From NCBI RefSeq assembly GCF_002263515.1, contig NZ_CP022752.1:5179931-5243930 (forward strand): a DNA stretch of 64,000 bases, read 5' to 3'. The first letter of the stretch is position 1. Every line of letters begins with the position of its first letter. Shown in pieces: positions 1 through 9,748 of the stretch. The stretch comes from Actinopolyspora erythraea (GTDB taxonomy: Bacteria; Actinomycetota; Actinomycetes; Mycobacteriales; Pseudonocardiaceae). A program made the position numbers and the translations under genes. The notes below the pieces were generated by a model. The model had not been told where the DNA came from and made no database searches. It saw only the letters and a list, made by a program, of their open reading frames with translations.

Positions 1-79
1 CCCGCGCGTAGGGGCCACCGGAACGGGCGAACGGGATCCGGTTGCCTCCGACGATGGCGACCCGGCGAGTTGTGGACAT
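1..79 (-). CDS. acetyl-CoA C-acetyltransferase (thiolase), N-terminal fragment
   Basis: Only the first 26 codons lie in the window; the gene runs off the left edge. The minus strand starts ATG at 79 behind a GGAGG ribosome site and reads MSTTRRVAIVGGNRIPFARS, the typical beginning of FadA-type thiolases, which condense or cleave acetyl-CoA units. It is divergent from the fabG4-like gene. The same head-to-head pair (fadA2 and fabG4) is known in Mycobacterium, which supports the call. The catalytic cysteine and histidine lie outside the window. Confidence 0.75.
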   Translation of the reverse strand, partial: MSTTRRVAIVGGNRIPFARSGGPYAR

Positions 80-332
80 GGCCGATTCCTCCGCGCAACT
101 AGTCGACGAGCGCCGGCCCCGGAAGGGGTTTCCGGCCTGCCAGCAGCACCCTGCCACCCCGGATACCGGGGCGCTCGCTCGGCGGAACCGCCGGGTCGCC
201 CCGGCGGGGCACCACGGCTCCGAGGGGCCTTACCCGAACCCCGGCGCTCGCCGATGTCCGGGTGGCGCGGGCGCCCCGCACCGGCGCTCGGGCACCCGGA
301 CGAGCGCACCTGGCAGAGCACTACTGACAACT

Positions 333-354
333 TAACCTACCGACGGGTAGCTTA
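333..354. promoter_or_regulatory. 22-bp palindrome in the thiolase/fabG divergent promoter
   Basis: The core CTACCGACGGGTAG (337-350) has CTACC/GGTAG arms around a 4-bp centre, and TAA/TTA flanks extend the symmetry to 333-354. It lies about 40 bp before the fabG start and 250 bp from the thiolase start. The form suits a TetR-type repressor of fatty-acid genes. No cognate regulator is in the window, so the operator role is inferred. The rest of 80-394 shows no gene. Confidence 0.5.
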
Positions 355-394
355 TCCGTCGAGTGCCGAACCACGCATGGAGGAGTTGCTCGTC

Positions 395-1732
395 ATGGCG
401 GATCCGTACAGCAAGTTGGTCACATCCAGCTACGGGCGACAGCTGGCCAAACGGCTCGGGCTGCCCACCCCCACTCCACTGCGCAGGTACCGCCCCGGGG
501 ACCCGGTCGTGTCCGGCCCGGTGCTCACCGGCGAGGCCGAGGGCTCCCGGCTCGGCGAGGCCGTGTCCGAGACACTGGAAGCCGTGCACGCCGAGGTGCA
601 CCGGACGCGGGACGAGGACGCCGAGTACGCCGCCCTGGTCTTCGACGCCACCGGAATCGGTGACAGCCTCGCCCTGGGCGAACTGCACGAGTTCTTCAGC
701 GACACGATCCGCCGCGTGGGCAGGTGCGCCAGGCTGATCGTGCTCGGCACACCGCCGGAGGAGATCGACGACCCCGCCGAACGCACCGCGCAACGCGCGC
801 TGGAAGGATTCGTGCGCACCGCGGGCAAGGAGCTCAAGCGCGGCTCCACGGCCCAGCTGGTCCAGGTCTCCCGGGGCGGCGAGCGGGCGGTCGACTCCAC
901 GCTGCGCTTCCTGCTCTCCCCGAAGTCCGCGTTCGTGTCCGGCCAGGTGATCCGCGTCGGAGCGGCCGAAGCCCCCACCGCTGACGGCTCCCTTCCGCTG
1001 CGCGACAAGGTCGCGCTGGTCACCGGGGCGTCCCGTGGGATCGGCGCCGCGATCGCGGAGACGCTCGCCCGCGACGGGGCTCACGTGGTGTGCCTGGACG
1101 TCCCCTCCCAGGGGCAGGACCTCGCCGAGGTCGCCAACCGCATCGGCGGTTCCACGCTGCAGCTCGACATCACCGCCGAGAGCGCGCCCCAGCAGCTGAT
1201 CGAGCACATCGAGCAGCGGCACGAAGGGCTCGACATCGTGGTGCACAACGCGGGAATCACCCGGGACAAGACCATCGGGCGAATGAGCCGCGACCAGTGG
1301 GACGCGGTGCTGCGCGTCAACCTCGCCGCCCAGGAGCGGATCAACACCGCCCTGCTGGCCGAGTCCTCACCACTGCGCCGAGGTGGAAGGCTCGTCGGCG
1401 TCGCCTCCATCAGCGGTATCGCGGGCAACGTGGGGCAGGCGAACTACGCCACCTCCAAGGCGGGCGTGATCGGCCACGTGCAGGCGCTCGCGCCACGCGC
1501 GGCCGAACGAGGCGTGACGATCAACGCCGTGGCCCCCGGATTCATCGAAACCGCGATGACCGCCGCGGTGCCGCTGTTCGTGCGGGAGGCGGGCAGGCGG
1601 ATGAACAGCCTCTCGCAGGGCGGACTGCCGATCGACGTCGCCGAGACCATCGCCTTCTACGCCGACCCCGGTTCGGCGGGGGTGAACGGCAATGTGGTCC
1701 GCGTCTGCGGGCAGAGCCTGCTGGGGGCTTGA
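395..1732 (+). CDS. fabG: high-molecular-weight 3-oxoacyl-ACP/CoA reductase (FabG4-like)
   Basis: A 445-residue two-domain short-chain dehydrogenase. Residues 1 to about 195 form the N-terminal non-catalytic flavodoxin-like domain of HMW FabG proteins. The C-terminal half is a Rossmann reductase with nucleotide motif TGASRGIG (about 210-217), a catalytic serine near 338 and YATSK (Tyr351, Lys355). It reduces 3-oxoacyl thioesters with NAD(P)H. The ATG at 395 is preferred because GGAGGAG lies about 9 nt upstream; the ATG at 377 contains that Shine-Dalgarno sequence and would be a weaker start. It is followed by a MaoC-type dehydratase on the same strand, giving consecutive reduction and dehydration steps of fatty-acid elongation, as for fabG4-htdX in mycobacteria. 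The specific substrate is unknown. Confidence 0.9.
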   Translation: MADPYSKLVTSSYGRQLAKRLGLPTPTPLRRYRPGDPVVSGPVLTGEAEGSRLGEAVSETLEAVHAEVHRTRDEDAEYAALVFDATGIGDSLALGELHEFFSDTIRRVGRCARLIVLGTPPEEIDDPAERTAQRALEGFVRTAGKELKRGSTAQLVQVSRGGERAVDSTLRFLLSPKSAFVSGQVIRVGAAEAPTADGSLPLRDKVALVTGASRGIGAAIAETLARDGAHVVCLDVPSQGQDLAEVANRIGGSTLQLDITAESAPQQLIEHIEQRHEGLDIVVHNAGITRDKTIGRMSRDQWDAVLRVNLAAQERINTALLAESSPLRRGGRLVGVASISGIAGNVGQANYATSKAGVIGHVQALAPRAAERGVTINAVAPGFIETAMTAAVPLFVREAGRRMNSLSQGGLPIDVAETIAFYADPGSAGVNGNVVRVCGQSLLGA

Positions 1733-1768
1733 GGGTTTCGGCGGCTCGGTTGGCGTGGGTGGTCCGGT

Positions 1769-1904
1769 GGCGGAACCTCTCGTGGGCTCTCGCTGCGGGG
1801 CCGGAGACATCGAGTAGGTACTACGCCACGTCTCCGGCGTCCTCGCGAGAGCACCCCGAGAGAACCAGCGGCGGTGCCGACCGCGAGGGCGGTGGGGGTT
1901 CGGC
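1769..1904 (+). repeat. structured intergenic repeat, copy A
   Basis: This 136-nt block in the 312-bp gap between fabG and the dehydratase gene matches the reverse complement of 57407-57544, with 16 differences (two of them 1-nt indels) over about 140 columns. It folds on paper into nested pairs: CTCTCG/CGAGAG (1777-1782 with 1857-1862), GCTCTCGC/GCGAGAGC (1786-1793 with 1845-1852), GCCGGAGAC/GTCTCCGGC (1800-1808 with 1830-1838) and an apical GTAG/CTAC. No coding potential was recognised. It lies 36 nt after fabG and is read in the same direction. It could be a structured RNA, an mRNA 3' element or a small mobile repeat. Confidence 0.75.
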
Positions 1905-2044
1905 TCGGGCACGTCGAAAGAACCGGGCTCCGATCATCGGACGAACATCCGCACGATTCGATTCTCGCGACAGAACACGAACCCGTACGAGGGCTCCCGG
2001 CCGCTGGAGTCCCGGCAGACTTACCGCAGGAAGGTGAGACGAGG

Positions 2045-2908
2045 ATGCCGACCGAGGAACTGAGCGAGTCGCCGAACCTGGGCGCGCTCTACTTGAAGGC
2101 CGCGGGAACCGCACCGCTGCGGCGGGCCGGGCGGGACGCCGAGCTCCCGGACACCGAGTACGTCCGCTCCGGGATCACCGTCGACCGCGAGCACCTGGCC
2201 GAGTACAACCGGCTGTGCGGGTTCGGCACGCGCGACGAACTGCCGATCACCTACCCGCACATCACCTCGTTCCCGTTGGCAGTCCGGCTGATGACCGACA
2301 GGGACTTCCCGTTCCCGCTGGTCGGGCTGGTGCACGTGGCCAACCGAATCACCAGGTACCGCCACGTGCTGGTCACCGACTCCATGACCCAGCGGGTACG
2401 GCTGGCGAACGCGCGCAGGCACCCGAAGGGGCGGCAGTTCGACGTGATCACCGAGACCAGCGTCGGCGACCGGCTCGTCTGGACCGAGACGAGCACCTAC
2501 CTGCGGCGGAGCGGCTCGGACGAGTCCGTCCCGAGACCGGAAGGGATCCCGGAGGTGGCCGCCGGCGCGCCCACTGCCACCTGGCGACTGCCCGCGAACC
2601 TGGGCAGGCGGTACGCGGCCGTCTCCGGCGACCGCAACCCGATCCACCTGTCCCCGCTCACGGCCAAGGCGTTCGGCTTCCCCCGCACCATCGCCCACGG
2701 CATGTGGTCCAAGGCCCGCTGCCTCGCCGCCTTCGAGGGCAGGCTGCCCGAAGCCTGCTCGGTCGAGGTGGAGTTCGCCAAACCGGTACTGCTGCCCTCC
2801 CGCGTGGACTTCACCGAACAGCCCGGCGAGTCGGAGAAGCTCTTCGCGTTGCACTCGGCCTCGGGCAAGCCGCACCTGAAGGGGCGCTGGCGCTCGGAAC
2901 CGGAGTGA
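2045..2908 (+). CDS. MaoC-family 3-hydroxyacyl-thioester dehydratase (HtdX-like)
   Basis: A 287-residue double hot-dog protein. The N-terminal half (about 1-150) is the substrate-binding, catalytically degenerate hot-dog. The C-terminal half carries the hydratase-2 motif GDRNPIHLSPLTAKAFGF near residues 195-212, with the Asp and His that perform (R)-specific dehydration or hydration of acyl thioesters. Length and layout match mycobacterial HtdX (about 280 aa), which also follows fabG4. The ATG at 2045 has a purine-rich GGTGAGACGAGG upstream; longer upstream readings run through the structured repeat and lack a good ribosome site. It probably acts after the neighbouring reductase, although the 312-bp gap leaves room for a separate promoter or RNA processing. 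Confidence 0.87.
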   Translation: MPTEELSESPNLGALYLKAAGTAPLRRAGRDAELPDTEYVRSGITVDREHLAEYNRLCGFGTRDELPITYPHITSFPLAVRLMTDRDFPFPLVGLVHVANRITRYRHVLVTDSMTQRVRLANARRHPKGRQFDVITETSVGDRLVWTETSTYLRRSGSDESVPRPEGIPEVAAGAPTATWRLPANLGRRYAAVSGDRNPIHLSPLTAKAFGFPRTIAHGMWSKARCLAAFEGRLPEACSVEVEFAKPVLLPSRVDFTEQPGESEKLFALHSASGKPHLKGRWRSEPE

Positions 2909-2956
2909 CCCAGATCCCACGCACTCCCCGGCTACCCGGAGGGAACTCGCAGGTCA

Positions 2957-2975
2957 GTTACGCTTTGCTCGTAAC
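2957..2975. promoter_or_regulatory. inverted repeat upstream of purSQL
   Basis: Perfect 6-bp arms GTTACG and CGTAAC flank CTTTGCT, about 60 bp before the purS start. This is the only clear symmetry in the 127-bp gap and is a candidate operator or part of the promoter for purine synthesis genes. No regulator can be named from the sequence. Confidence 0.35.
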
Positions 2976-3035
2976 GCCGACCATCCGCGCCCGCGCCAGC
3001 GGGCCGGATCCGCACAGTTTCCGGGAGCGACGCCC

Positions 3036-3275
3036 GTGGCCCGAGTCGTTGTCGACGTAATGCCGAAGCAGGAGATCCTCGACCCGCAGGGACAGGCGGT
3101 TGCCAACGCACTGCCCCGGCAGGGATTCGAAGGTGTCTCACAAGTCCGCCAGGGAAAGCGGTTCGAGCTGGAGGTCGACGAGAACGTCGACGACGACACG
3201 CTCGCCCGAATCGCGGAGAATTTCCTGGCCAATCCAGTGATCGAGGACTGGGCCGTGCGCCGGGTGGAATCGTGA
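3036..3275 (+). CDS. purS: phosphoribosylformylglycinamidine synthase subunit PurS
   Basis: 79 residues, the usual size for PurS, beginning [19 protein letters not shown] with GTG and a GGGAGCGAC ribosome site. PurS is the small structural subunit that bridges PurQ and PurL in the FGAM synthase complex (step four of purine synthesis) and helps channel ammonia. The gene overlaps purQ by 4 nt (GTGA), so translation is probably coupled. The purS-purQ-purL order matches Gram-positive bacteria and actinobacteria that use the three-subunit enzyme. Confidence 0.95.
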   Translation: MARVVVDVMPKQEILDPQGQAVANALPRQGFEGVSQVRQGKRFELEVDENVDDDTLARIAENFLANPVIEDWAVRRVES

Positions 3276-3958
3276 GCGCCGCCGGGGCCAGGATCGGGGT
3301 CATCACCTTCCCGGGGTCGCTGGACGACGGTGACGCCCGCCGCGCGGTGCGCCGCGCGGGGGCCTCCGACGTGGCGCTGTGGCACGGTGACGCCGACCTG
3401 CACGGGGTGGACGCCGTGATCGTCCCCGGCGGGTTCAGCTACGGCGACTACCTGCGCTGTGGCGCCATCGCCAAGTTCGCCCCGGTCATGACCGAGGTGG
3501 TGCGCGCCGCAGGCCAGGGCATGCCCGTGCTCGGCGTCTGCAACGGTTTCCAGGTGTTGTGCGAGGCCGGGCTGCTGCCCGGCGTGCTGACGCGCAACTC
3601 GGGGCTGCACTACGTCTGCCGGGACCAGTGGCTGCGGGTGGAGAACAACACCAGCACCTGGACCACCCGCTACGAGGCGGGAGCGGACCTGCTGATCCCG
3701 ATCAAGCACGGTGAGGGCCGCTACGTGGCCGAGGAACCGGTGCTGGACCGCCTCGAGGGGGAGGGCCGCGTGCTCTTCCGCTACGTGGAGGACAACCCGA
3801 ACGGTTCACGGCGCGACATCGCGGGGATCACCGACGAGCGCGGCAGGGTCGCGGGTCTCATGCCCCACCCCGAGCACGCCATCGATCCACTCACGGGGCC
3901 CACCGACGACGGCCTCGGCATGTTCCTGTCCGCCCTCGACACCCTGGTGGCAGCATGA
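3272..3958 (+). CDS. purQ: phosphoribosylformylglycinamidine synthase subunit PurQ (glutaminase)
   Basis: 228 residues, class I glutamine amidotransferase. The nucleophile cysteine is at about residue 90 in [11 protein letters not shown], and the C-terminal PHPEHA motif supplies the histidine and glutamate of the triad. It hydrolyses glutamine and feeds ammonia to PurL. The GTG start overlaps the purS stop by 4 nt and its own stop overlaps the purL start (ATGA), so the three subunits form a tightly coupled operon that favours equal stoichiometry. Confidence 0.96.
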   Translation: MSAAGARIGVITFPGSLDDGDARRAVRRAGASDVALWHGDADLHGVDAVIVPGGFSYGDYLRCGAIAKFAPVMTEVVRAAGQGMPVLGVCNGFQVLCEAGLLPGVLTRNSGLHYVCRDQWLRVENNTSTWTTRYEAGADLLIPIKHGEGRYVAEEPVLDRLEGEGRVLFRYVEDNPNGSRRDIAGITDERGRVAGLMPHPEHAIDPLTGPTDDGLGMFLSALDTLVAA

Positions 3959-6288
3959 CCGAATCCACCCACGAATCCGCGGCGCACGACTCCACCGCGC
4001 GGAGCGGCACCGAACAAGTGGACAGTGTCGAGCACGCCGCGCGGACCCCCGAGCTCGCGCAGCCGTACCGCGAGCTCGGCCTCGCCGACGACGAGTACGA
4101 GCGCATCCGCGAGATCCTCGGACGGCGCCCCACCGAGGCGGAACTGGCGATGTACTCGGTGATGTGGAGCGAGCACTGCTCCTACAAGTCGTCCAAGACG
4201 CACCTGAAGTACTTCGGTGAGACCACCACCGAGGAGATGCGCTCCAAGATGCTGGCCGGCATCGGGGAGAACGCCGGTGTCGTCGACATCGGGGACGGCT
4301 GGGCGGTCACCTTCAAGGTGGAGAGCCACAACCATCCCTCCTACGTGGAGCCCTACCAGGGTGCCGCGACCGGCGTCGGAGGCATCGTGCGCGACATCAT
4401 GGCAATGGGAGCGCGTCCCGTCGCCGTGGCCGACCCGCTGCGGTTCGGCCCCGCCGACGCCGACGACACCCGCAGGGTGCTGCCCGGTGTGGTCGAGGGG
4501 ATCGGTGGCTACGGCAACTGCCTGGGGCTGCCCAACATCGGCGGCGAGGTCGTCTTCGACGAGTCCTACGCGAGGAACCCGCTGGTCAACGCCATGTGCG
4601 TCGGAGTCCTCAAGTCCGACGAGCTGCAGCTGGCGCACGCCACCGGAGCGGGCAACAAGGTGGTCCTGTTCGGCGCCCGGACCGGGCTGGACGGCATCGG
4701 CGGTGTGTCGGTGCTGGCCTCGGAGTCCTTCAGCGGCGACGAGACCGGCAGCGGCCGCAAGAAGCTGCCGAGCGTGCAGGTGGGCGACCCCTTCACCGAG
4801 AAGGTGCTCATCGAGTGCTGCCTGGAGCTCTACGGTTCGGACCTCGTCGTGGGGGTCCAGGACCTCGGCGGCGCCGGGCTCTCCTGCGCCACCTCCGAGC
4901 TGGCCGCGGCCGGTGACGGCGGCATGCGGATCGACCTGGACGCGGTACCGCTGCGCGCCGAGGGGATGAACCCCGCCGAGATCCTCTCCAGTGAGTCGCA
5001 GGAACGCATGTGCGCGATCGTGCGGCCCGAGGACGTGGAATCCTTCATGGCGGTCTGCCGCAAGTGGGACGTGACCGCGACGGTCATCGGCGAGGTGACC
5101 GAGGACGACCACCTGCGGATCGACTGGCGGGGCGAGTGCGTGGTCGACGTTCCGCCGCGCACCGTGGCCGACGAGGGGCCGGTCTACCAGCGTCCGGTGC
5201 GGCGGCCCGCCGAGCAGGACCTGATCACGGCGGACGACCCGAACACGCTGGCACGGCCCGGCACGGCTGCCGAGCTGCGCGAGACGCTGCTGCGGATGGC
5301 GGCCTCGCCGAACCTGTGTTCCCGCGAGTGGGTGACCGGTCAGTACGACCACTACGTGCGCGGCAACACCGTGCTGGCCCAGCCCTCCGACGGCGGGGTG
5401 CTGCGGGTGGACGAGGAGACGGGACGCGGCATCGCCGTCGCGACCGACTGCAACGCCCGCTACACCAGGCTCGACCCCTACGAGGGCGCTCGACTCGCGC
5501 TGGCCGAGGCCTACCGCAACGTCGCGGTGACGGGGTCGAAGCCGGTGGCGGTCACCAACTGCCTCAACTTCGGTTCGGCCGAGGACCCCGCCGTGATGTG
5601 GCAGTTCCAGCAGTCCGTGCGGGGGCTCGCCGACGCGGCCGCCGAACTGGGCGTCCCGGTAACCGGCGGTAACGTGAGCTTCTACAACCAGACCGGCGGC
5701 AGCCCGATCCTGCCGACGCCGGTCGCCGGGGTGCTCGGGGTCATCGACGACGTGACCAAGCGGATCCCGACCGGTATCGGGGCCGCCTCCGGCGAGTCGC
5801 TGCTGCTGCTAGGCGAGACCCGCGAGGAGTTCGGCGGGTCCGAGTGGAGCAGGGTGGCGCACGACCACCTCGGCGGAACCCCGCCGCGGGTGGACCTGGA
5901 ACGGGAGCGGCTGCTGGCGGACGTGCTGGGAATCGGTTCGCGGGACGGGCTGATCTCCGCCGCGCACGACCTCTCAGAGGGTGGACTCGCCCAGGCGCTG
6001 GTGGAGATGTCGCTGATCGGCGAGACCGGGGCACGGATCGTGCTGCCGGAGGAGGCTGACCCGTTCGTGTGGCTGTTCTCCGAGTCGGCCGGTCGGGTCG
6101 TGGTGTCGGTGCCGCGTGGCGCGGAGCTGAAGTTCACGGAACTGTGCGCCGCCCGGGGACTGCCGTGCTCGAAGACGGGCGTGGTGGACACCGAGTCGGG
6201 GGCGCTGGAGATCCAGGGGATCGGCGAGATCCCGCTGTCCGAGCTGCGGGAGGCGTGGGAGGGCACGCTCCCCCGCCTGTTCGGCTGA
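3955..6288 (+). CDS. purL: phosphoribosylformylglycinamidine synthase subunit PurL
   Basis: 777 residues, the small-type PurL used with separate PurS and PurQ. It converts FGAR, ATP and ammonia to FGAM. Visible landmarks are [12 protein letters not shown] near the N-terminus, the glycine-rich [18 protein letters not shown] and the internal duplicated AIRS-like repeat typical of the family. The first 35 residues (Ser/Thr/His/Glu-rich) are a non-conserved extension. The ATG is set by the ATGA overlap with purQ. No strong terminator was seen in the 110-bp convergent gap to the muramidase gene. Confidence 0.96.
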   Translation: MTESTHESAAHDSTARSGTEQVDSVEHAARTPELAQPYRELGLADDEYERIREILGRRPTEAELAMYSVMWSEHCSYKSSKTHLKYFGETTTEEMRSKMLAGIGENAGVVDIGDGWAVTFKVESHNHPSYVEPYQGAATGVGGIVRDIMAMGARPVAVADPLRFGPADADDTRRVLPGVVEGIGGYGNCLGLPNIGGEVVFDESYARNPLVNAMCVGVLKSDELQLAHATGAGNKVVLFGARTGLDGIGGVSVLASESFSGDETGSGRKKLPSVQVGDPFTEKVLIECCLELYGSDLVVGVQDLGGAGLSCATSELAAAGDGGMRIDLDAVPLRAEGMNPAEILSSESQERMCAIVRPEDVESFMAVCRKWDVTATVIGEVTEDDHLRIDWRGECVVDVPPRTVADEGPVYQRPVRRPAEQDLITADDPNTLARPGTAAELRETLLRMAASPNLCSREWVTGQYDHYVRGNTVLAQPSDGGVLRVDEETGRGIAVATDCNARYTRLDPYEGARLALAEAYRNVAVTGSKPVAVTNCLNFGSAEDPAVMWQFQQSVRGLADAAAELGVPVTGGNVSFYNQTGGSPILPTPVAGVLGVIDDVTKRIPTGIGAASGESLLLLGETREEFGGSEWSRVAHDHLGGTPPRVDLERERLLADVLGIGSRDGLISAAHDLSEGGLAQALVEMSLIGETGARIVLPEEADPFVWLFSESAGRVVVSVPRGAELKFTELCAARGLPCSKTGVVDTESGALEIQGIGEIPLSELREAWEGTLPRLFG

Positions 6289-6398
6289 ACGACGCGCTCG
6301 TCTCGTCGTGGCGGGTGCTGTCGGCACCGAGGTGTGCCGGCGGCACTCGCCTGTCGGGCCGCCCCACCCGGCCACCGCCGTCACGGCGTGTCGGGGCC

Positions 6399-7217
6399 TC
6401 ACCCGCGCGCCAGCCGTCTCAGTTGTTCGTAGGAACCGTTGAACAGGTTCTTGTCCAGCGGTGACGAGGTGTACTGCCAGAAGGTGTGGAAGCCCCAGCC
6501 GTGCGGCAGCGGGCCGATGTAGTCGTTGTAGCGGGCGACCCACAGCGGATTGGTGTCGCCGAAGTCCGCGCGCACGCACTCGTTCCACCAGCTGGTGCTG
6601 GTGTAGATGGCGGGGTACCTGCCGGTCAGGCGTTGGTAGGTGTCGCTGAAGTCCCGGATCCAGTCCCTCATGGCGCCGCGGTTCTTGCCGTAGCAGGTGG
6701 GGCCGTACGGGTTGTACTCGATGTCCAGCGCTCCCGGCAGGGTTCGGCCGTCCGCCGACCAGCCGCCACCGTTGTTCACGAAGTAGCGCGCCTGGGCGGC
6801 TCCGCTGGAGCGGTCGGGCAGCGCGAAGTGGTAGGCGCCCCGGATCATGCCCACCTTGTACGAGCCGGTGTACTGGTGGTTGAAGTCCGGGCTGGTGTAG
6901 CCGGTTCCCTCGGTGGCCTTCACGTAGGCGAACCGCATTCCCTCGTTCCACCAGTGGCGCCAGTTCACCCAGTTCTGGTGCCCGCTCACGTCCATACCCT
7001 TGACCGAGGGGTTGCGCGTGGTGGCGGGGGCGGCCGAGGGTTCGCCGCCCTCGTGCTCGCGGATCTGCGAACCCATCGAGTGGCCCGCCCGTTTTCGTTG
7101 CTCCGGTGAGGTGTCCACCGCCTGCGCGGAGGTCCCCAGCAGCAGTACCGTGCCGAACAGCGCTGATAACGCGAAGGTCAGCGCCCGAGCGCGACCAGTT
7201 CCCCTCGAACGGTGCAT
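6399..7217 (-). CDS. secreted GH25 muramidase (1,4-beta-N-acetylmuramidase)
   Basis: 272 residues. An Arg-rich n-region followed by LTFALSALFGTVLLLG and an Ala-x-Ala site form a Sec signal peptide. The mature part holds the glycosyl hydrolase 25 fold with GMDVSGHQ (first catalytic-strand Asp), AYVKATEGTGY, GAYHF and LDIEYNPYG, the Asp-x-Glu pair used for cleavage of MurNAc-GlcNAc bonds. It resembles Streptomyces cellosyl/mutanolysin. The ATG at 7217 has GAGGGG upstream; longer upstream readings put about 50 Arg-rich residues before the signal peptide and are unlikely. It probably functions in wall remodelling or lysis of other bacteria. It is monocistronic. Confidence 0.9.
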   Translation of the reverse strand: MHRSRGTGRARALTFALSALFGTVLLLGTSAQAVDTSPEQRKRAGHSMGSQIREHEGGEPSAAPATTRNPSVKGMDVSGHQNWVNWRHWWNEGMRFAYVKATEGTGYTSPDFNHQYTGSYKVGMIRGAYHFALPDRSSGAAQARYFVNNGGGWSADGRTLPGALDIEYNPYGPTCYGKNRGAMRDWIRDFSDTYQRLTGRYPAIYTSTSWWNECVRADFGDTNPLWVARYNDYIGPLPHGWGFHTFWQYTSSPLDKNLFNGSYEQLRRLARG

Positions 7218-7459
7218 GCGTATCCCCTCGTGCTCGTCCTGCGGTTCGGGGGCTCGGCGTCGGCCCCGGGGTAACCGCCGTTGTGGAATTCCGGTCGTGC
7301 GTGAAAGACTGCGATCGTCCCACCGCACCACTGGATATCGTGTTACCTTTTCACCACAATGAGGCAAATCGGACACCGTGCGTTTCGCGAAACTCGACCC
7401 GTTCGAGTGACATGATCAGCCGATTCGATCTTCATCAGCACTTCCCGCCAATTCACGGC

Positions 7460-7471
7460 GGGTAGCTACCC
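7460..7471. promoter_or_regulatory. palindrome GGGTAGCTACCC in divergent promoter
   Basis: A perfect 12-bp palindrome in the 356-bp gap between the divergent muramidase and PAS-GGDEF-EAL genes, 103 bp before the latter's start. It may be an operator or a stem in the leader. The rest of the gap (7218-7573) is relatively A+T-rich around 7330-7450, as expected for promoters, and holds no gene. Confidence 0.3.
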
Positions 7472-7573
7472 TGGGTGAGGGCAGGTTCCGCGTTCGACCA
7501 ACGGGCCGCATCAGCCGTATGCTCCCCCCGTATCTGGCGCGGGCGACTACGAGAAGCGGAGGGCGCCGCAGGC

Positions 7574-9748
7574 ATGACCGGCTGGACAGCGCCTGTTTCG
7601 AGCGCTCACGACGTGACGGCTGTGGACAGCCAGCGCAGGCGGGACTTCGCCGCCGCCTGGACCCGTGCGCTCGTGGGGACCAGTTACGTGCCGATGACCG
7701 GCGCGGAGGTCGAGGAGCTGCTGGAGGGCTACACCGACCGGCTGGTCGAAGCGCTGCTGAGCGAGCCCCAGGACACCGACGGTGCTCGCCAGGTGGGCGC
7801 CGAGCTGGTTTCCGTGCACTTCACCGGGGCCGAATCCCTGGCGAGAACGATCCAGAGCGTCGGGGAGCGAATGCTGTCGACGTTCGGCATCCCCGAGAGC
7901 GGCGAGATGCGCACCAGGGTCTCGGCCGTGCAGTCCGCGATCTCGGCGGGATTCATGCAGGCGGCCCGCAAACGCACCCTGGACGAGCAGGAGGCCATCC
8001 GCCAGGCCGTGCTGGACGCGCGCGACTCCGTCGAGCAGGCGCTGCGCACCAGTGAGGCCAGGTTCCGGGCGATCTTCGCCGAGGCCGCCATCGGCATCGG
8101 GATCGCCGACACGGAGGGGCGGATCATGGAGGCCAACGCCTCGCTGCGACGGATCCTGGGACGCACCTCCGAGGAACTGCGCGGGCTCATGGTCTACGAC
8201 CTGGTGGATCCCGAGGACAACGACACGGTCTGGCGGGTCTACGAGGAGCTCGTCCGCGGCGAACGGGAGCAGTACCGGGTCGAGAAGCACTTCACCCGGC
8301 CGGACGGCAGCAAGTCGTGGACGGAACTGATCGTGTCACTGGTGCGCGGTGAGGACGGCATGCCGCTCTACCAGGTCGCGATGATGGAGGACGTCACCGA
8401 CCGCAAGATGCTGCAGGACCGCCTGCGGCACCAGGCGCTGCACGACCCGCTCACCGGACTGCCCAACCGCGCCCTGTTCCTGGAGCGGCTCACCGAGGCC
8501 CTGCGGGAGGACCCGGAGACCACCGACGAGACCGACCGGGTCGCGCTGTGCTACATGGACCTGGACGGCTTCAAGGTCATCAACGACAGTCTCGGGCACC
8601 ACGTGGGTGACGACCTGCTGGTGACCGTGGCTGAACGTCTCGCCACCGCCGTGCAGGGGGAGGACCGGCTGGTCGCGCGGATGGGCGGGGACGAGTTCGT
8701 GATCCTCATCCAGGGCTCCCGGGGCACGCAGCAGGCCATCGACGTGGCCGACCACGTGCTGGAGACCCTGTCCGCCCCGATCCGGGTCGGCAACCAGGAG
8801 CTCGCCGTCTCGGCCAGCATCGGGATCCTGGAGCGCCCCACGGCGGGGCAGACGCCCGCCGAACTGATGCGGGACGCCGACGTCACGCTGTACTGGGCCA
8901 AGGCCGAGGGGAAGAACCAGTGGGCGCTGTTCGACACCGAGCGCAACGCGAGCGAGGTCGCGCAGTTCCGGCTCTCGGCCACCATGCCCGCGGCCCTGGA
9001 GCGCGAGGAGTTCTACGTCGACTACCAACCGCTGGTGGAACTCGGCGAGTACGGCGTCTCCGGGGTGGAGGCGCTGGTGCGGTGGTGGCACCCGGAGCTG
9101 GGCAGGCTGGGGCCCGACCGGTTCATCGGCCTCGCCGAGGAGACCGGGATGATCGTCTCGCTGGGACGGTGGGTGCTGCGCAGGGCGTGCGAACAGGCGA
9201 AGGCCTGGCAGGACGAGTTCGGCCGGGACGCGCCGTTCATGAGCGTGAACCTGGCCGTCCGGCAGTCACGGGACCCCAACCTCGTCTCGGACGTCACCGA
9301 GATCCTGGAGCAGACCGGCCTGGATCCCGCCAAGCTGCAGCTGGAGCTGACCGAGAGCGCGATCATGGGCACGGCTGACGAACCGCTCGAAGCCCTGCGC
9401 ACCCTCTCGCGAATGGGAGTGCGCATCGCGATCGACGACTTCGGAACCGGATACTCCAACCTCGCCTACCTGCGACACCTGCCGGTGCACGAACTCAAGA
9501 TCGCCGGTTCCTTCATGGAGGGGTTGGCCGACAGCGAGCACATCGATCCGGTGGACGCCCGAATCGTGAGCACCCTGGTGGACCTGGCACACACGCTGGG
9601 GCTGACCGTCACGGCCGAGGGCGTGGAAACCCACGCGCAGGCCAAGCGGATGAGCGAAATCGGCTGCGAGACGGGGCAGGGATGGTTCTTCGCCAAACCG
9701 GGGCCCCCGGACTCGGTACGGGGGTTGCTGACCGCGAAGGAGCGGTGA
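7574..9748 (+). CDS. PAS-GGDEF-EAL cyclic-di-GMP cyclase/phosphodiesterase
   Basis: About 724 residues. An actinobacterial N-terminal helical domain (about 15-140) is followed by a PAS sensor domain (about 165-285), a GGDEF cyclase domain with intact MGGDEF (about 371-375) and an EAL phosphodiesterase domain starting EALVRW near 499. Phosphodiesterase residues look intact: ELTES, DDFGTGYSNL, AEGVETH and GQGW. One change is visible: the family KIDxxF reads KIAGSF. It could make or degrade c-di-GMP, with PAS setting the direction. The ATG at 7574 follows GGAGGG; a GTG at 7619 (MDSQRRRDF) is an alternative. No transmembrane segment is present. It is one of three GGDEF proteins within 11 kb. Confidence 0.9.
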   Translation: MTGWTAPVSSAHDVTAVDSQRRRDFAAAWTRALVGTSYVPMTGAEVEELLEGYTDRLVEALLSEPQDTDGARQVGAELVSVHFTGAESLARTIQSVGERMLSTFGIPESGEMRTRVSAVQSAISAGFMQAARKRTLDEQEAIRQAVLDARDSVEQALRTSEARFRAIFAEAAIGIGIADTEGRIMEANASLRRILGRTSEELRGLMVYDLVDPEDNDTVWRVYEELVRGEREQYRVEKHFTRPDGSKSWTELIVSLVRGEDGMPLYQVAMMEDVTDRKMLQDRLRHQALHDPLTGLPNRALFLERLTEALREDPETTDETDRVALCYMDLDGFKVINDSLGHHVGDDLLVTVAERLATAVQGEDRLVARMGGDEFVILIQGSRGTQQAIDVADHVLETLSAPIRVGNQELAVSASIGILERPTAGQTPAELMRDADVTLYWAKAEGKNQWALFDTERNASEVAQFRLSATMPAALEREEFYVDYQPLVELGEYGVSGVEALVRWWHPELGRLGPDRFIGLAEETGMIVSLGRWVLRRACEQAKAWQDEFGRDAPFMSVNLAVRQSRDPNLVSDVTEILEQTGLDPAKLQLELTESAIMGTADEPLEALRTLSRMGVRIAIDDFGTGYSNLAYLRHLPVHELKIAGSFMEGLADSEHIDPVDARIVSTLVDLAHTLGLTVTAEGVETHAQAKRMSEIGCETGQGWFFAKPGPPDSVRGLLTAKER

